This document shows, piece by piece, positions 62,085 through 64,000 of a stretch of 64,000 nt of DNA. Below the pieces are notes generated by a model. The model had not been told where the DNA came from and made no database searches. It was given only the letters and a program-made list of their open reading frames with translations. This DNA is from Fretibacterium sp. OH1220_COT-178 (GTDB lineage: Bacteria; Synergistota; Synergistia; Synergistales; Aminobacteriaceae): contig NZ_RQYL01000025.1 of the NCBI RefSeq assembly GCF_003860125.1, positions 16,970-80,969 of the forward strand, read 5' to 3'. A program made the translations under genes and the position numbers. Each line of letters starts with the position of its first letter. The stretch's first letter is position 1.

Positions 62085-63668
62085 ATGAGTGAGTCCGTAA
62101 CGAAAGCGGTACCCAAGCGCAGCGGGTTCGAGAAGTTCATCCGCGGCGTCGAGATCGTCGGCAACAAGTTCCCGCACCCCTTCTGGCTTTTCGTCCTGCT
62201 GTCGCTACTGGTGATGGGGCTCTCGGCTTGGTTCGCCCAGAAGGGGACGTCCGTGACCTACCTGGTGGCCAAGGCGGGCGAGGCCCCCAAGGAGACCACC
62301 GTCGCGGTCGTGAACCTCCTGTCCTACGAGTCCATGCGGCAGTTTCTCGCGGACTTCGTCAAGACCTACATGAACTTCGCGCCGCTGGGCCTGATCCTGA
62401 CGATGATGCTGGGCATCGGGCTCGTGGAGCAGACGGGAATGATCTCCGCACTGATGCGCAAGACCATTCTGGGCGCGCCCCGCGCCCTGGTGACGGCGGT
62501 TATCGCGCTCGTGGGCATCAACGCGAACCTGGCCTCGGACGCGGGCATCATCTTCACGCCCGTCATCGCGGCGGCCGTGTTCAAGGCGCTGGGCCGGAAC
62601 CCGTGGGTGGGCATCGCCGCGGGCTACGCGGCGGCATCGGGCGGGTTCACCGCCAACCTCATGGTCGCGGGGACCGACGCGCTGCTCGCGGGCATCACCA
62701 GGTCCGCCATCGAGGGGGTCCCGAACCTCCCGGCGAACGTCCCGGTCCATCCCCTGATCAACTGGTATTTCATGATCGCGGCCACCTTCGTGCTGACCTT
62801 CCTCACGGTCTTCGTGACGGAACGGTACACCGTCAGGCTGCTTGGGGACGACGAGGCCGGGCACGACGCGGAGGAGCTGAAGAAGCACGCGGTGACGCCC
62901 GCGGAGAACCGCGGACTGTTCTGCGCCCTGCTGGCGCTCGTAGCCTACGTCGCCCTGATCGTCTGGCTGACGTATCCCCAGGGCTCCCTGTTCCGCGCGC
63001 CCGACGGGTCCCTGCTTCCCAAGTCGCCCCTGCTCAGCAGCGTCATGCCGCTGCTCTTCTTCCTGTTCTTCTTCGTCGGCGTCGCGTACGGCCTGGGGGC
63101 CGGCGTGATCCGCAAGGGGGAGGACATCCCCAAGCTGATGCAGAAGGGGATCGTCGGCAGCACCGGCTTCATGGTGGTGGTCCTGCCCGCCTCCTTCTTC
63201 GTGGCCCTCTTCCGGATGAGCCGCTTCGACACCGTCCTGTCGGTGAGCGGCGCGGACTGGCTGAAGAGCATGAACCTGGGCGGCGTGCCGCTCCTGCTGC
63301 TGTTCATCCTGCTGGTGACCTTCCTGAACCTGTTCATGATGAGCGGGTCGGCCAAGTGGCTGATCCTGGCCCCGATCTTCGTCCCCATGTTCGCCCAGGT
63401 GGGCTTCTCCCCGGCCCTGACCCAGGTGGCCTACCGAATCGGCGACTCCACGACCAACATCATCACTCCGCTCTCCTACTACCTGCCCGTCATCATCGGA
63501 CTGCTGGAACAGTACAGGAAGGACAGCGACCCGGAGGTCGGGATCGGCACGGTCATCTCGATGGCCATGCCCTACACGATCTTCTACGTGCTGGGGTTCA
63601 CGGCCCTGCTGGTCGCGTGGTACCTGCTTGGGCTGCCTCTGGGGCCCGGGACTCCGGTCTCCATCTGA
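62085..63668 (+). CDS. abgT: AbgT family transporter
   Basis: 527 residues with about twelve membrane segments. N-terminal FIRGVEIVGNKFPHPFWLF is typical; hairpin segments VGINANLASDAGIIFTPVIA and AAGYAAASGGFTANLMVAGT, and the second one NLFMMSGSAKWLILAPIFVP, are AbgT hallmarks. AbgT imports p-aminobenzoyl-glutamate; some members export sulfonamides. ATG 62085 with ACGGAGGT upstream. Located 159 bases after the M20 hydrolase on the same strand. Confidence 0.9.
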   Translation: MSESVTKAVPKRSGFEKFIRGVEIVGNKFPHPFWLFVLLSLLVMGLSAWFAQKGTSVTYLVAKAGEAPKETTVAVVNLLSYESMRQFLADFVKTYMNFAPLGLILTMMLGIGLVEQTGMISALMRKTILGAPRALVTAVIALVGINANLASDAGIIFTPVIAAAVFKALGRNPWVGIAAGYAAASGGFTANLMVAGTDALLAGITRSAIEGVPNLPANVPVHPLINWYFMIAATFVLTFLTVFVTERYTVRLLGDDEAGHDAEELKKHAVTPAENRGLFCALLALVAYVALIVWLTYPQGSLFRAPDGSLLPKSPLLSSVMPLLFFLFFFVGVAYGLGAGVIRKGEDIPKLMQKGIVGSTGFMVVVLPASFFVALFRMSRFDTVLSVSGADWLKSMNLGGVPLLLLFILLVTFLNLFMMSGSAKWLILAPIFVPMFAQVGFSPALTQVAYRIGDSTTNIITPLSYYLPVIIGLLEQYRKDSDPEVGIGTVISMAMPYTIFYVLGFTALLVAWYLLGLPLGPGTPVSI

Positions 63669-63702
63669 GGCGAGGTGTTTTTTTCGGGGCGGACGGACGG
63701 GG

Positions 63703-63708
63703 TATAAT
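63703..63708 (+). promoter_or_regulatory. -10 box of the LivJ-like gene
   Basis: TATAAT, 78 bases before ATG 63787. A -35 is not clear (TTTTTC at 63680-63685, 17 bases up). GGAG precedes the ATG by only one base; AAAAGGAGTG at 63769-63778 is the likely ribosome site. Confidence 0.5.
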
Positions 63709-63786
63709 TTAAGGGGTCCCGACGGTGAAGTGCGTGTGGGGGCGTTTCAATTCTTGGACCGGAGACGAAAAGGAGTGATCTGGAGA

Positions 63787-64000
63787 ATGCGTAAGGTATC
63801 GTTGGTTCTGCTGCTTGTTTTTGCGCTTGCGGGTGCGGCGTTCGCCGCGGACGACGTGATCAGGATCGGCGTCTACAACTGCCTGACCGGCCAGAACGCC
63901 TTCGGCGGCCAGCTGGAGCTCGAGGGCACGCAGCTGGCGCACAAGGAGATCCCGGAGGTCCTGGGCAGGAAGGTGGAGCTCGTGGTGGTGGACAACAAGT
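63787..64000 (+). CDS. Branched-chain amino acid ABC transporter substrate-binding protein (partial, 3' end outside window)
   Basis: 71 codons visible. A signal peptide of 20 residues (MRKVSLVLLLVFALAGAAFA) ends before Ala21. The mature part begins DDVIRIGVYNCLTGQNAFGG, the entry strand and loop of LivJ/LivK-type periplasmic binding proteins (Peripla_BP_6). It captures amino acids or related ligands for a Liv transporter presumably encoded to the right. Confidence 0.85.
   Translation, partial: MRKVSLVLLLVFALAGAAFAADDVIRIGVYNCLTGQNAFGGQLELEGTQLAHKEIPEVLGRKVELVVVDNK

Overview
The window is a GC-rich stretch of a diderm bacterial chromosome around the replication origin. The best taxonomic clue is the protein at 51036-51599, which ends in a Gly-Gly-Gly-Cys plus hydrophobic segment plus Arg-rich tail of the Synerg-CTERM type, a sorting signal known from Synergistota. 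A type II secretion operon (outer membrane), ornithine/amino-acid catabolism genes (ortAB), M20 amidohydrolase, AbgT and BrnQ transporters, and frequent GTG/TTG starts fit an amino-acid-fermenting member of that phylum. Genus cannot be fixed from this window.

Layout. 1-6787 (minus): a type II secretion operon, O-antigen-ligase-like protein then gspJ-K-L-M-N-C, running off the left edge. 7076-12152 (plus): a four-gene ABC-2 exporter (two permeases, HlyD adaptor, double-NBD ATPase). 12181-18839 (minus): MFS/spermidine-synthase fusion, trkH-trkA, acyl-ACP thioesterase, class V aminotransferase. 18840-25609 (plus): oriC area with dnaA, dnaN, recF, mnmG and a DciA/DUF721 gene. 25669-32361: a DUF1537 sugar-acid kinase, a membrane-anchored TerB_N protein, a DUF3343 selenium/sulfur-carrier-like gene, brnQ with a structured leader and an abnormal 3' end, and a DUF2156 gene. 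32636-32941: HU. 33264-40440 (plus): the Pst phosphate transporter with PhoU, PhoB and PhoR; a parS-like site overlaps the end of phoR. 40575-51599 (plus): NAD(P)HX epimerase, chemoreceptor, cvpA-mutS2-larE-K+/H+ antiporter, L,D-transpeptidase, MBL hydrolase and the Synerg-CTERM protein. 51648-53383 (minus): ortA-ortB. 53384-55090: an AT-richer islet with a Fic gene beside tRNA-Asn. 55208-60583: DUF364 gene, rsmG-parA-parB-atpZ-like, small membrane protein, HIT protein, rpsU, YqeY. 60729-64000 (plus): M20 amidohydrolase, AbgT transporter and the start of a LivJ-type binding protein.

Working together: DnaA/DnaN/RecF/DciA plus ParAB and one parS form the replication and segregation set; PstSCAB-PhoU-PhoBR is a complete phosphate-sensing regulon; TrkAH and the antiporter balance K+; OrtAB, M20/AbgT, LivJ and BrnQ point to amino-acid and peptide fermentation. 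No CRISPR array, rRNA operon or insertion sequence was recognised. The most unusual points are the Fic islet bounded by near-identical 19-mers next to a tRNA, the brnQ reading frame that runs antisense through the whole DUF3343 gene, the structured brnQ leader, the membrane-anchored TerB_N protein, and the hairpin repeat embedded in gspK.
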